Source: Prauserella isguenensis
GTDB taxonomy: Bacteria > Actinomycetota > Actinomycetes > Mycobacteriales > Pseudonocardiaceae
Assembly (NCBI RefSeq): GCF_014191605.1
Contig: NZ_JACHWU010000002.1
Location: 434,001 to 498,000, forward strand
DNA: 64,000 nt
Reading direction: 5' to 3'
The position numbers and the translations under genes are program-made. The notes under the pieces were generated by a model, which was given only the letters and a program-made list of their open reading frames with translations, searched no databases and was not told the origin of the DNA. Below are positions 55,499 to 64,000 of this stretch, one piece after another. Each line of letters opens with the position of its first letter. Position 1 is the stretch's first letter.

Positions 55499-56452
55499 GT
55501 GACCGACCCGCACCGCCGCGACGCGCTCGCCGCCGATTCCGGCGCCGGGTGGCCGGCCGCGGTGCGTGCCGACGTCGGCACGCTCTGGCACTTCCACCGC
55601 ATCGACGATCCGTTGCAGCCCGTCGACGTCGCGGTGGGACTCGGCAGTCACGACGCGGACGTCGCCGTCCACACCGCTGCGCTGTACCACCGTGGCCTGT
55701 TCCCGCTCATCGTGTTCACCGGCGCCACCACGCCCACCACCGCCGGACGGTTCCCGCGCGGCGAAGCCGTCCACTTCCGCGAGATCGCCCTACGCCACGG
55801 GGTTCCCACCGACGCGGTGCGCATCGAAACCGAAGCCACCAGCACCGTCGGGAACATCGACAACACCCGCGTCCTGCTCGCGGCCGAGGGCCGCACGCCC
55901 CGCAGCGTCCTGCTCGTCTCACGCCCGTACCAACAACGCCGCGCACAGGCCGTCGCGGCCGCCCGCTGGCCGGACGTCCACGTCCGCTGCACCGGTGCCG
56001 AGCAGGACCTCGACACCTACCTCGCGTCGGTCGGCGACCCCGACCGCGTGGCGGCCATGCTCGTCGGCGACACCCAGCGACTCGCCCTGCAAGGCCGCTC
56101 CGGCGAAATCGCACCCCAGGACATCCCCGGCGACGTCCGCCGCGCCTACGAACGCCTCGTCGCCGCCGGCTACACCGGCCGCCTCATCACACCCGCGACC
56201 ACGACGGCCCGTCCCGGTGCGACGCGGGGCAGGAGCCCGGAGACCGGCCGTGACCCACCCGCTCCCCTCGCCCGCTGCGAACCGCGTGCCGATGCCGGCC
56301 ACCGCGTGCGTCCCGCACCCGCACCGGCTTACGGATCCGATTCGTCCGGATCACGAGCGCGAAACGACACAGCAAGCACACTCTCCGTGAGAAGGCGCAC
56401 CCTAACCGGTGAGTCCTACCTCACCTCGCATGTTCATCAAAACGGTATGTGA
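55499..56452 (+). CDS. YdcF/DUF218-family protein with a long C-terminal tail
   Basis: A 317-residue product. Residues 12-215 match YdcF/DUF218 (DVAVGLGSHDADVAVHTAAL, VFTGATTPTT, ETEATSTVGNIDNTRVLL, LLVSRPYQQRRA). Typical members end near 210-220. The remaining 95 residues are Arg/Pro/Ser-rich without hydrophobic pattern and look like sequence read through after loss of the original stop. GTG at 55499 follows GCGAGG. The stop overlaps a possible GTG of the next gene. Function of the family is unknown. Confidence 0.75.
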   Translation: MTDPHRRDALAADSGAGWPAAVRADVGTLWHFHRIDDPLQPVDVAVGLGSHDADVAVHTAALYHRGLFPLIVFTGATTPTTAGRFPRGEAVHFREIALRHGVPTDAVRIETEATSTVGNIDNTRVLLAAEGRTPRSVLLVSRPYQQRRAQAVAAARWPDVHVRCTGAEQDLDTYLASVGDPDRVAAMLVGDTQRLALQGRSGEIAPQDIPGDVRRAYERLVAAGYTGRLITPATTTARPGATRGRSPETGRDPPAPLARCEPRADAGHRVRPAPAPAYGSDSSGSRARNDTASTLSVRRRTLTGESYLTSHVHQNGM

Positions 56453-56466
56453 GAGCCTCAGCACCC

Positions 56467-57726
56467 ATGCGGACAGCGGAGGTGGCCCTCTGGGTCGCGG
56501 TGGGCCTGGCAGCAGTGGCGATCGTTGCCGTGTCGTTCGCCGGCTGGCAGCTCGTCGTGGCCCGCCGGCAGGCGCAGCAGATCCGACGACTGGCCGTCAA
56601 GGTCCGCGACCTGTCCAGCGAGACGCAGAGTCATGCCGGGCAGGCGGCCGAGGCCGACGAGAGCGCTCGCGATCAGGCGCGCTGGGCGTGGGAACAGGTC
56701 AAACTCGCCAGCACGCAGCTCGAACAAGCCCAACAGGAGAACCAGGCCAGCGCACAGGCGGAACAGTGGGAGTGGGCCTACGCCCTGACCATGGCGGCCC
56801 GCGAACTCGTCGACACCAGTACCGAACTCGTCCGCATCGGCCTCGACACCCAGGTCGCGCCGCACTACCGCCAGTCCGCGAACCGGCACTACCGCCAGTC
56901 CTGCCAGCGCTGGCAGGACACGATGATCAAGGCGCTGTCCCGGACGTCGCCGAGCCTGGAGGTACAGCACCAGCTCATCGCGTTCGGCTACGTGCACCAA
57001 CGCCTCCACGGCCACATCGACGTGCTGCTGCGCGCCACCGAAACCGGCACCGTGTCCGACAAGGACCCCGTGGCCCAGAGCGTCCACGCACTGCGCCACG
57101 AGCTCGCCACCGTGCACCGGCAGTTCCAGCGCACGGTCAGCGCCAGCCTCGCCACGGTCGGCGAGACCGAGATCCACGAGGGCGGCGTTCCCGACACAGA
57201 GACCCGCAGCATCCAGACACACAGCATCCAGGCCGCTCCCGCCGCCGACCCCGCACGCGACGCGACTCCGCAGAACGCCACACCACACAACGCCGCGCCC
57301 CAAACGGGGTCTTCGCAGGCCGGTGCCCGGCAGAACGGAAGCCACCGGACCACGGCGTCACCGCACGCGACGTCACAGCCACCGGCACAGGGGACGGCCG
57401 CCCCGCGGAACGGCTCCGCCCGGTCCGTGTCCGACCAGACGGCGGCCCACCGGACCGCGGGCGGCCGACCGGTGCCGGGCCAACCGGTGACAGGCGGGGC
57501 CGCGTCCGACGGACCCGGAGGCAACGGGACCCCGGGCAGCGGGACCGCGGGCAGCGGGACAAAGGGTGCCGGGGCCGCGGGCAACGGCACAACGGGTGCC
57601 GGCACGGCGACCCGCCAGATCACCGCGGGCGAGCCGCAACGAACCCCGGAGGCGGTCCCCGACGCGGGACCGGCGCCCCAGGGTCCGCCCGCGAAGGCAC
57701 GGACACCGCAGGCACGGACCGCCTAA
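56467..57726 (+). CDS. Membrane-anchored coiled-coil protein of unknown function
   Basis: A 419-residue protein. Residues 3-28 form a single transmembrane helix (VALWVAVGLAAVAIVAVSFAG). Residues 30-105 are Gln/Ala-rich and look like a coiled coil. A helical domain spans about 105-220 (WAYALTMAARELVDTSTELVRI, CQRWQDTMIKALSRT). The last 190 residues are Pro/Thr/Gly/Ser-rich and disordered. It could be a cytoplasmic-facing scaffold, but no family is recognised. ATG at 56467 is chosen; GTG at 56449 would overlap the upstream stop. Confidence 0.72.
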   Translation: MRTAEVALWVAVGLAAVAIVAVSFAGWQLVVARRQAQQIRRLAVKVRDLSSETQSHAGQAAEADESARDQARWAWEQVKLASTQLEQAQQENQASAQAEQWEWAYALTMAARELVDTSTELVRIGLDTQVAPHYRQSANRHYRQSCQRWQDTMIKALSRTSPSLEVQHQLIAFGYVHQRLHGHIDVLLRATETGTVSDKDPVAQSVHALRHELATVHRQFQRTVSASLATVGETEIHEGGVPDTETRSIQTHSIQAAPAADPARDATPQNATPHNAAPQTGSSQAGARQNGSHRTTASPHATSQPPAQGTAAPRNGSARSVSDQTAAHRTAGGRPVPGQPVTGGAASDGPGGNGTPGSGTAGSGTKGAGAAGNGTTGAGTATRQITAGEPQRTPEAVPDAGPAPQGPPAKARTPQARTA

Positions 57727-57732
57727 CACCGC

Positions 57733-58959
57733 TCAGTCGTCGCCGGGCGAGAGCCGCCGCATCCGGTCCCGCAAGTGCCGTTGTTCCGCGAGACCGACCG
57801 CACCGGCGACCGCCCGGCGGTAGGCGGCCACCGCCTCCTCGCAACGTCCCGACCGTTCCAGCAGGTGCGCCCGCACCGCCTCGAGCCGCGGCAACCCGGG
57901 CCTGCGCTCCTCGAGCTCGTCGAGTGCCGCCAGCCCGACCGTGTCGCCGTGGACCATGGCCTGCGCCACGACACGGTTCAGCGTGATCGTCGGATTCGCA
58001 TGCCCGGTCACCTCCTCCAGCAGCAGGTACAGCACGAGGATCTCCTCCCAGTCCGTCCGCTCGGTGTCGGGCGCCTCGGCGTGCAGCGCCGCGATACACG
58101 CCTGCAGCAGGTACGGGCCTGGCTCGACCCCGGGCACGACACCCTCCACCAACGCCGTGCCCTCGGCGATCAACGCGCGATCCCACAGTGAGCGGTCCTG
58201 CTCGTCGAGAGGTCGCAGCATCCCGCCCGGACCGATCCGCGCGGGTTGGCGTGCCTCGGTCAGCAGCATCAACGCCAGCAGCCCGGCCGCCTCGGCCGAA
58301 TCCGGGACGCTCTCGCGCAACGATCGTGCGAGGCGGATGGCCTCGGCAGCCAGGTCGGCGTCGCGTGGCGGCGCGCCGTCGGTGGTGTGGTGCGCTTCGG
58401 TGAACATCACGTACAGCACGTGCAGGACCGACGTGAGGCGCTCCCCCGCGTGCTCGGGCCGCGGCAGTGCCCTGCCCGTCGCGGCCAGCGCGCGTTTGGC
58501 GCGCGTGATCCGCTGCGCGATCGTCCGCTCGGGCAGCTGGTACACCCCCGCGATCTGCGCAGTGGTCAGTCCCGCCACGGCACGCAGCGTCAACGCGACC
58601 CGGCCCGCCCGCGGCAGATCCGGATGGCAGCACAACTGCAACACCAGCAGCGAATCGTCCTGCTCGGCCGCCTCCGGATGCACCGGTGGATGCAACCGTG
58701 CCGCCCGCTCCTCACGGTCCCTGCGGCGGGCGTCGCTGCGGACCCGGTCGACGAACCGCCTGCGCGCGGTCGCCGTCAACCAGCCCAGCGGGTCGTCCGG
58801 CGGGCCGGAGGGCCACTGACGGTGCGCGTCGAGCAGTGCCTCCTGCACCGCGTCCTCGCACAGGTCGAACCGCGCACTGCCATAGCCTCGCACCAGGCGG
58901 GCGAGGACCCGCGGCGCCGCCTCGCGCCACAGATCCCCCGCCCGGTCCTCGTCGGTCAC
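57733..58959 (-). CDS. ECF sigma factor with DUF6596 extension (ECF42 type)
   Basis: A 408-residue sigma factor. Region 2 lies at 5-75 (LVRGYGSARFDLCEDAVQEALLDA), region 4 at about 110-160 (LTTAQIAGVYQLPERTIAQRITRAKRAL), and a long helical DUF6596 C-terminus continues to 408. This is the ECF42 layout, in which the extension replaces an anti-sigma factor and the partner is a DGPF/YCII protein. The GTG start overlaps the stop of the DGPF gene by four bases (GTGA). Confidence 0.9.
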   Translation of the reverse strand: MTDEDRAGDLWREAAPRVLARLVRGYGSARFDLCEDAVQEALLDAHRQWPSGPPDDPLGWLTATARRRFVDRVRSDARRRDREERAARLHPPVHPEAAEQDDSLLVLQLCCHPDLPRAGRVALTLRAVAGLTTAQIAGVYQLPERTIAQRITRAKRALAATGRALPRPEHAGERLTSVLHVLYVMFTEAHHTTDGAPPRDADLAAEAIRLARSLRESVPDSAEAAGLLALMLLTEARQPARIGPGGMLRPLDEQDRSLWDRALIAEGTALVEGVVPGVEPGPYLLQACIAALHAEAPDTERTDWEEILVLYLLLEEVTGHANPTITLNRVVAQAMVHGDTVGLAALDELEERRPGLPRLEAVRAHLLERSGRCEEAVAAYRRAVAGAVGLAEQRHLRDRMRRLSPGDD

Positions 58960-59324
58960 CCGTCTCCCAGATCCGCGAACAGCACCGGACGCACCTCCAG
59001 CGCCAGCCCCGGAATGTTCGCGTCGGGGATCCGCTTCGCCAGCTCCAGTGCACGCGCCTCGTTCTCGACGTCGACCAGGTAGAACCCGCCCAGGTACTCC
59101 TTGCTCTCGGCGAAGGGCCCGTCGGTCACCTCCGGGCCGTCCGAACCGCTGCGGACGACGCTGCTGCGGCTCGGATCGGCGAGCGCCTGCGTCGCCACGA
59201 ACTCGCCGCTCTCCTTGATCTCGGACATGAACGCGCCGTGCCCCTCCCCGATCCGCTGTTGCTGCTCCTCGGTGAGGTTCTCCAGCACCGCCGGGTCGAC
59301 CTGCATCAGGATCACGTACTTCAC
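58956..59324 (-). CDS. YCII-related (DGPF) protein partnered with the ECF sigma factor
   Basis: A 122-residue protein of the YCII fold with the motif VTDGPFAESKEYLGGFYLVDV that names the DGPF group. These proteins are encoded with ECF42 sigma factors and have no proven reaction. GTG at 59324 follows GGAGGAAA. The overlap with the sigma gene suggests equal synthesis of the two proteins. Confidence 0.9.
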   Translation of the reverse strand: MKYVILMQVDPAVLENLTEEQQQRIGEGHGAFMSEIKESGEFVATQALADPSRSSVVRSGSDGPEVTDGPFAESKEYLGGFYLVDVENEARALELAKRIPDANIPGLALEVRPVLFADLGDG

Positions 59325-59540
59325 TGTTTCCTCCTCGGTCCGTGTGCCGCCACCGCGGCGGCACACCAGGGGGGTCGTCACCGGATCGGCAGACGCGACA
59401 CCGTGCGGCGAGCGAATTCTCGGAGGATTCTCGTCGAGAACGCGCGTCGGGGTGTCGCGAACCGCCGTCCGGTGACGACCACCCGTGGGCGCGCCGAAGC
59501 CGCGCGCTCACCCACGACGACCGACACCCCAGGAGACGAC

Positions 59541-60200
59541 ATGGCACGACGAGTCCGAGCACAGCGAGTTCGGGTCCACTGCATCACCGTGACCGCCGAC
59601 GGCATCGGCGCGGGCGACGACCCGAGTTTCGACCGGCCTTTCGGCGACGTCGACCCCGGCGACCTGTTCGCCTGGGCGGGCGCGACGGCCAGCTGGGTCA
59701 ATCGCACCGAACCCGGCGGCCACCGCGGGCTCGACGACTGGATCACCCGCGACTTCACCCGCGGCATCGGGGCCGAGATCATGGGCCGCGGCAAGTTCGG
59801 CCCGCAGACCGGCCCGTGGCCGGATCACGAGTGGCAGGGCTGGTGGGGCGACGAACCGCCGTTCCACACGCCGGTGTTCGTGCTCACCCACCATCCACGC
59901 CCGGCGCTGACGCTCGGCGACACGACGTTCCACTTCGTCGACGCCTCGCCGGAGCAGGCCGTGGAACAGGCGAAGGCGGCCGCAGGGGGCGGCGACGTGC
60001 GCATCGGCGGCGGCGTCACCACACTGCGCTCCTTCCTCGACGCCGACCTGATCGACGACATGCACATCGCCGTCACACCGGACGAACTCGGCACGGGCAA
60101 ACGGCTCTGGGAATCTCCCGACGAGCTGACCGACCGGTTCCACCTGGAACGCGTGCCGAGCGGCAGCGGCGTCGTACACCACTTCTTCTGGCGACGCTGA
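59541..60200 (+). CDS. RibD C-terminal/dihydrofolate-reductase-family protein
   Basis: A 219-residue reductase-fold protein. TPVFVLTHHPRPALTLGDTTFHFV and VRIGGGVTTLRSFLDADLIDDMHIAV match the RibD_C domain; GIGAEIMGRGKF is the first nucleotide-binding part. Family members use NADPH, but many stand-alone actinobacterial copies have no known substrate. ATG at 59541 follows AGGAG. It is divergent from the DGPF-sigma pair, 216 bp away. Confidence 0.85.
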   Translation: MARRVRAQRVRVHCITVTADGIGAGDDPSFDRPFGDVDPGDLFAWAGATASWVNRTEPGGHRGLDDWITRDFTRGIGAEIMGRGKFGPQTGPWPDHEWQGWWGDEPPFHTPVFVLTHHPRPALTLGDTTFHFVDASPEQAVEQAKAAAGGGDVRIGGGVTTLRSFLDADLIDDMHIAVTPDELGTGKRLWESPDELTDRFHLERVPSGSGVVHHFFWRR

Positions 60201-60308
60201 ACCGTCCGCCGCCCGCGCGTCCGCGAACGGGGGCCGCAGTCGCCGGGGCCCGGAGGCCCGCCGCGGGGTTGCCGGGGTGCGCCGTGGGCGATCGGTGATG
60301 ATGGGCCC

Positions 60309-60713
60309 ATGACCGGGACCCACCGCTGGGACGTGCTGCTCGCCGTGGCCGCGGGCGGCGCGCTCGGCAGCCTCGCACGCTACGGCCTCGGCACGGCCCT
60401 GCCGTCCCCCGCGGGTGTCGCGACGCTGCTCGGCAACGTCGTGGGCTGCCTCGCCCTCGGCGCGCTCATGGCCGTCCTGGCACGGCAGGCGCCGCAGCCC
60501 CGGCTCCTGCGCCCGTTCCTGGGTGTCGGCGTGCTCGGCGGGTTCACGACGTTCTCGACATACGTGCTCGACGGGCTCTCGGCCGCCTACGACGGACATC
60601 TCGTCGCCGCGTTCGCATACGCCGCGGGGTCGGTACTGGCCTCGCTGCTGGCGGTCGTCGCGGGTGTCGCCGGTGCCCGCAGGATGCTCGACCGGCCGGG
60701 GCGCACCGCATGA
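60309..60713 (+). CDS. crcB1: Fluoride channel subunit CrcB1
   Basis: A 134-residue four-helix membrane protein of the Fluc family. Signature stretches are GGALGSLARYGLG, TLLGNVVGCLALG (the GN pore motif) and GVLGGFTTFSTY, whose Phe residues line the fluoride path. It exports fluoride as a dimer; with the next gene it should form a heterodimer. Its stop overlaps the crcB2 start (ATGA). Confidence 0.94.
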   Translation: MTGTHRWDVLLAVAAGGALGSLARYGLGTALPSPAGVATLLGNVVGCLALGALMAVLARQAPQPRLLRPFLGVGVLGGFTTFSTYVLDGLSAAYDGHLVAAFAYAAGSVLASLLAVVAGVAGARRMLDRPGRTA

Positions 60714-61087
60714 CGCCCGCGATGGTGATGCTCGGCGGAGCGGGCGGCGCGGTCCTGCGCTACCTCATCGACCTGCGGGTGCAGCGCGGCCGCACCACCG
60801 CGTTCCCATGGGGCACGCTCTCGGTCAACGTGCTCGGCTCGGCGTTGCTCGGGCTGCTCACCTCCTGGGTGCTGGCCGCGGGCACCACAGGTGGCGCGGT
60901 GTTCGCGCTGGCGGGCGTCGGGTTGTGCGGCTCGCTGACGACGTTCTCGACGTTCGGCTACGACACCGTGCAACTGATCACCCAGCGGCGGCACCGGCAC
61001 GCGGCCGCCAACGTCGTGGTGACCGTCCTCGCCGGATTCGCCGCCGCACTCACAGGCCTGCTCGCCGGCGGCGCCCTGTGGAGCTGA
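60710..61087 (+). CDS. crcB2: Fluoride channel subunit CrcB2
   Basis: A 125-residue Fluc subunit: GGAGGAVLRYLIDL, TLSVNVLGSALLGLL (pore Asn) and GLCGSLTTFSTFGYD. Paired, adjacent crcB genes are common in Gram-positives and assemble as antiparallel heterodimers. Translational coupling to crcB1 supports this. Confidence 0.94.
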   Translation: MTPAMVMLGGAGGAVLRYLIDLRVQRGRTTAFPWGTLSVNVLGSALLGLLTSWVLAAGTTGGAVFALAGVGLCGSLTTFSTFGYDTVQLITQRRHRHAAANVVVTVLAGFAAALTGLLAGGALWS

Positions 61088-61115
61088 CCGCAGGCGAACG
61101 ACGCCGGCACCGCGG

Positions 61116-62069
61116 TCACGCGGGCGCGAGCGCGCGCACCAGCGCCGCAGGATCGCCGCCCGTGGTCAGCGGCATCAGCACCGGCGTCGTCACCCCGGCC
61201 TCGACGTAGGCGCGCACACCGTCGCGGCAGGCCTCGGGCCCACCGTGGACGACCAGCTCGTCGACCACGTCGTCCGGCACCAGTTCGACGGCGCGTTTCC
61301 GATCACCCGCCGCCCACGCCTCCTGCATCGGAGTGAGCCGTTCGCCGCGTCCGAGCCAGTCGTGGAACGCGCGGTAGACCGGCACCGTCAGGTAGGCGCA
61401 GATGTGCCTGCGCGCCAACGCGCGCGCCTCGTCGGCGTCCTCGGTGGGGCACACGAAGATGCGCGCCACCAGTTCGGGGCCGGCACCGAGTTCGGCACGC
61501 ACCGCCGGCACGTCGGAGGCCGCGAGCCAGTTGGTGATCGCCCCGTCGGATTCGCGGCCCGCCATCCGCAGCATGCCCGGCCGCAGCGCCGCGACCATCA
61601 CCGGCGGCGGCGTCTCGGGCGGCCGGCCGAGGCGGAACCCGCGGACCGTGAACGTCGGATACTCCGCGGTGACCTTCTCTCCCGCCAACGCCGCCCGCAG
61701 GAACCGCACCGTGTCGCGGGTACGCGCGTACGGCTCGGCGAACTCGGCCGCGTTCCAGTTCTCCACGATCACCTGCGACGACGTGCCCACGCCGAGCACG
61801 AACCGGCCCGGCGCGCAGTCGGCGGCACTCGCCGCGCTCATCGCCAGCAGACCGGGTCCACGGGTGTAGACCGGTGCGATCGCGGTGCCGAACCGCAACT
61901 CGGGAGCCCACTGCGAGGCCAGAACCAACGGGGTGAACGCGTCCGCGCCGCTGGCTTCCGCCGACCACAGGTCCGTGTAGCCGAGGTCCGGCAGCTGCGC
62001 GACGATCTCGCGGTGTTCCGGCAGCGACAGCCCGTCGAGCGGAACCGTCAGCCCCCACCGGCCGGTCAT
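61116..62069 (-). CDS. LLM-class F420-dependent-type flavin oxidoreductase
   Basis: A 317-residue TIM-barrel enzyme of the luciferase-like/F420 group. The family signature appears in LGYTDLWSAEASGADAFTPLVLA, LRFGTAIAPVYTRGPGLLAMSA, RFVLGVGTSSQVIVENWN and PPPVMVAALRPGMLRMAGRESDG. In actinobacteria most close relatives use coenzyme F420. The substrate is unknown. The ATG at 62069 overlaps the peptidase stop (ATGA), so the two are co-translated. Confidence 0.88.
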   Translation of the reverse strand: MTGRWGLTVPLDGLSLPEHREIVAQLPDLGYTDLWSAEASGADAFTPLVLASQWAPELRFGTAIAPVYTRGPGLLAMSAASAADCAPGRFVLGVGTSSQVIVENWNAAEFAEPYARTRDTVRFLRAALAGEKVTAEYPTFTVRGFRLGRPPETPPPVMVAALRPGMLRMAGRESDGAITNWLAASDVPAVRAELGAGPELVARIFVCPTEDADEARALARRHICAYLTVPVYRAFHDWLGRGERLTPMQEAWAAGDRKRAVELVPDDVVDELVVHGGPEACRDGVRAYVEAGVTTPVLMPLTTGGDPAALVRALAPA

Positions 62070-64000
62070 GCGCCCACCTCCACGCCGAGTTGCTCCTTGA
62101 GCCACCGCACCTGCGTGAGCATCAGGTTCTCCGCGACCTCCTCGGCCTGCGGTGTCATGTGCGTCGCCCCGGCCAGAGGCAGGAACGTGTGACCGCGGCC
62201 CGCGGCGAGCAGCTCCGACGACAGGCGCAGCGCGTGGGCGACGAACACGTTGTCGTCGGCGAGCCCGTGCACGATCAACAGCGAGCGCTCCAGTTTCGGC
62301 GCGTCGGTGATCAGCGAGTTGCGCTCGTACACCTCGGGCCGCTCGTCGGGGTGGCCGAGGTAGCGCTCGGTGTAGTGGGTGTCGTACAGGCTCCAGTCGG
62401 TCACCGGGGCGCCCGCGACACCCGCGGTGAACACGTCCGGCCTGCGCAGGACCGCCGCGGCCGCCAGGTAGCCCCCGAAGGACCATCCGCGGATGGCGAC
62501 CCGGTCGAGGTCCAGGTCGGCGAACCGCTCCGCCGCGGCCTGCAGCGCGTCGACCTGATCGGCCAGCGCGACGTCACCGAGGTCGCCCGCCATCGCCCGT
62601 TCCCACGCGGGCCCACGGCCGGGAGAACCGCGGCCGTCGACGACGAGCACCGCGAATCCCTGGTCGGCCAGCCACTGCGGGGTGAGCATCGCATTCCGGC
62701 TGCGCAGCACGCGCTGTGCGTGCGGCCCGCCGTAGGGGTCGAGCAGGACGGGCAGCGTCCCCTCGCCCGGTGTGTGTCCGGTCGGCAGCACCAGCGCGGC
62801 GCGCAGCGCTCGCTGCCCCAGTTCGAGCCAGTACACGTTCGGCTCGACACCCGGATCGGCCGCGACGGAGGCGATGCCTGCCACGCGCTCGCCGCCGCGC
62901 AGCACGGACACGCGAATGCCCGCGTAGTCCGGGCTCCACGACGCCAGTACCGCCGCCTCGGCCGTGCCGGCTCCGTTGTGGACACCCACACCCTCCGACA
63001 ACCGCCGCACCGCACCGCCTTCGGTGCGATAGACGTGGATCTGCGTCGGGTCGTCGTCGGAGGCGCTGAACAGCACCTCGTCACCCACGTCGATGACGGA
63101 GCGCACCTGCAGGTCGGTGCCGGTGACCGCGCTGCCGCCGACGAACAGCCGGTACGCCCCGTCGGCGACGCCGACGTGGACGAGCCGCCCGTCGGGGGTC
63201 CACGCGGGGACGCCGGTGACGATCTCGACCCAGTCGGGGTCCTGTTCGGTGTGCAGCACCCTCGTCGTGCCGTCGGCGACGTCGAGTGCCCGCACCTCGA
63301 GGGTCTTCTGGTCGCGCGACTGCACGGTCAGCAGCGGCGGACCGCCCGTCGACCAGTGCACCGCGACGAGGTACTCCCACTCGCCCGCCGGAACGTCCAC
63401 CCGCTCCCCGTCGAGCGTGACCACCGCGAGCGACACGGCGACGTTCGTGGTGCCCGCCGCGGGATAGGCGACCGTGTTCACCGGCGACGCCGGGTTGGCG
63501 GGATCGGCGATGTGCCAGCGCGGCACGTCCGCACGGTCGGTGCGGGCCGCGAGCAGGCTGCGCCCGTCCGGCGACCACCAGTAGCCGCGCACGCGGCGCA
63601 TCTCCTCGGCGGCGATGAACTCGGCCAGTCCCCAGCCGACGTCCTCGCCCTCGGTGGGCTCCGGCCCGGCCACGACCCGATCGTCGCCGGTGGCCAGCTC
63701 CACGACGTGCAGCCGCCGGTCCGCCACGTAGGCCACGTGCGTGCCCTGCGGGTTCGGCCGCGGATCGATCACCGCGGCGTCCACCAGCATCCGCACCGCG
63801 CCGGTCGCCAGGTCGGCGGTGTAGAGCCTGCCGGACAGCGAGAATGCGGCGACCGTGCCGGCGGCGTCGGTCGCGTAGCCGACCACTCCCCCGGACGTCT
63901 CCCGGGTGCGTTCGCGCCGGGCACGTTCCTCGGCGGGCAGGTCCTCCTCACCGGGCAACAGCTCGGCCGCGTCGACGACTACCGACTCCGCACCGGTCGC
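62066..64000 (-). CDS. S9 prolyl-oligopeptidase/dipeptidyl-peptidase IV-like protein, partial
   Basis: 644 codons of a gene whose 5' end lies beyond the right edge; about 50-70 residues are missing. The N-terminal beta-propeller-like part (DPPIV_N) carries EDVGWGLAEFIAAEEMRRVRGYWWSPDG. The alpha/beta hydrolase domain has the nucleophile in RGWSFGGYLAAAAV, the Asp in HGLADDNVFVAHA and the His in GATHMTP. It should remove dipeptides from proline-containing peptides; location (cytoplasm or surface) cannot be told without the N-terminus. Confidence 0.92.
   Translation of the reverse strand, partial: ATGAESVVVDAAELLPGEEDLPAEERARRERTRETSGGVVGYATDAAGTVAAFSLSGRLYTADLATGAVRMLVDAAVIDPRPNPQGTHVAYVADRRLHVVELATGDDRVVAGPEPTEGEDVGWGLAEFIAAEEMRRVRGYWWSPDGRSLLAARTDRADVPRWHIADPANPASPVNTVAYPAAGTTNVAVSLAVVTLDGERVDVPAGEWEYLVAVHWSTGGPPLLTVQSRDQKTLEVRALDVADGTTRVLHTEQDPDWVEIVTGVPAWTPDGRLVHVGVADGAYRLFVGGSAVTGTDLQVRSVIDVGDEVLFSASDDDPTQIHVYRTEGGAVRRLSEGVGVHNGAGTAEAAVLASWSPDYAGIRVSVLRGGERVAGIASVAADPGVEPNVYWLELGQRALRAALVLPTGHTPGEGTLPVLLDPYGGPHAQRVLRSRNAMLTPQWLADQGFAVLVVDGRGSPGRGPAWERAMAGDLGDVALADQVDALQAAAERFADLDLDRVAIRGWSFGGYLAAAAVLRRPDVFTAGVAGAPVTDWSLYDTHYTERYLGHPDERPEVYERNSLITDAPKLERSLLIVHGLADDNVFVAHALRLSSELLAAGRGHTFLPLAGATHMTPQAEEVAENLMLTQVRWLKEQLGVEVGA

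Noticed and set aside
60201-60308. Fluoride riboswitch before crcB1
   Set aside because: A GGGCGATCGG-type segment is near the start codon, but the downstream pairing and conserved loops of the crcB motif are absent in the 108-bp gap.

Overview
The window is high-GC actinobacterial DNA. Conservon-type signalling genes, an XRE/DUF397 regulatory pair, an integrative element with a RepSA-type replicase, and abundant acyl-CoA and TetR/GntR/MarR genes suggest a Pseudonocardiaceae-like organism (Amycolatopsis, Saccharomonospora or Prauserella type). That placement is an inference. Most of the window is ordinary chromosome; 40.6-53.6 kb is accessory.

Left chromosome, 1-40.6 kb. It opens with a conservon pair (roadblock protein and soluble sensor kinase), a GHKL-like protein coupled to bluB, a phosphoribosyltransferase, a DinB protein, a PoxB-type pyruvate dehydrogenase and a regulator with two TetR domains. 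A ROK regulator faces a TauE-type permease. A 1841-residue single-chain acyl-CoA carboxylase follows, then a GntR regulator, a zinc-ribbon protein, a lactonase-like metallohydrolase and an acyl-CoA block (hot-dog dehydratase, acyl-CoA dehydrogenase, SDR, nitronate-monooxygenase-like enzyme, CoA transferase). Next come an acyltransferase with an SGNH domain and the homogentisate operon (MarR regulator, hmgA, an unknown gene, fahA). The arm ends with an MpaB-like protein, regulators, an amino-acid dehydrogenase with a divergent LysR gene, a thioesterase and a YdcF protein.

Accessory region, 40.6-53.6 kb. A tRNA-Pro(GGG) gene carries a 10.6-kb actinomycete integrative and conjugative element (AICE) bounded by a 44-bp direct repeat (40680-40723 and 51256-51299). 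It encodes integrase, excisionase, RepSA, a DUF2637/SpdB-like membrane protein, small coupled proteins, an FtsK/TraB translocase, a mini zinc protein, an SCO3933-like protein and an XRE/DUF397 pair. The divergent regulators share three perfect 12-bp palindromes. Next to its right end are two large imperfect palindromes and an AbiV-like HEPN gene, probably phage-defence cargo. Past the right repeat lies the wreck of an older related element: a broken integrase, an alpha/beta hydrolase gene and a third copy of an arm-like motif.

Right chromosome, 53.6-64 kb. This holds a LapA-domain protein, the MgtE magnesium transporter, a second YdcF-type protein, an unknown membrane-anchored protein, a DUF6596-type ECF sigma factor coupled to a YCII/DGPF protein, a RibD-type reductase, a CrcB1/CrcB2 fluoride-channel pair, an LLM-class flavin oxidoreductase and the 3' part of an S9 peptidase gene that runs off the edge.
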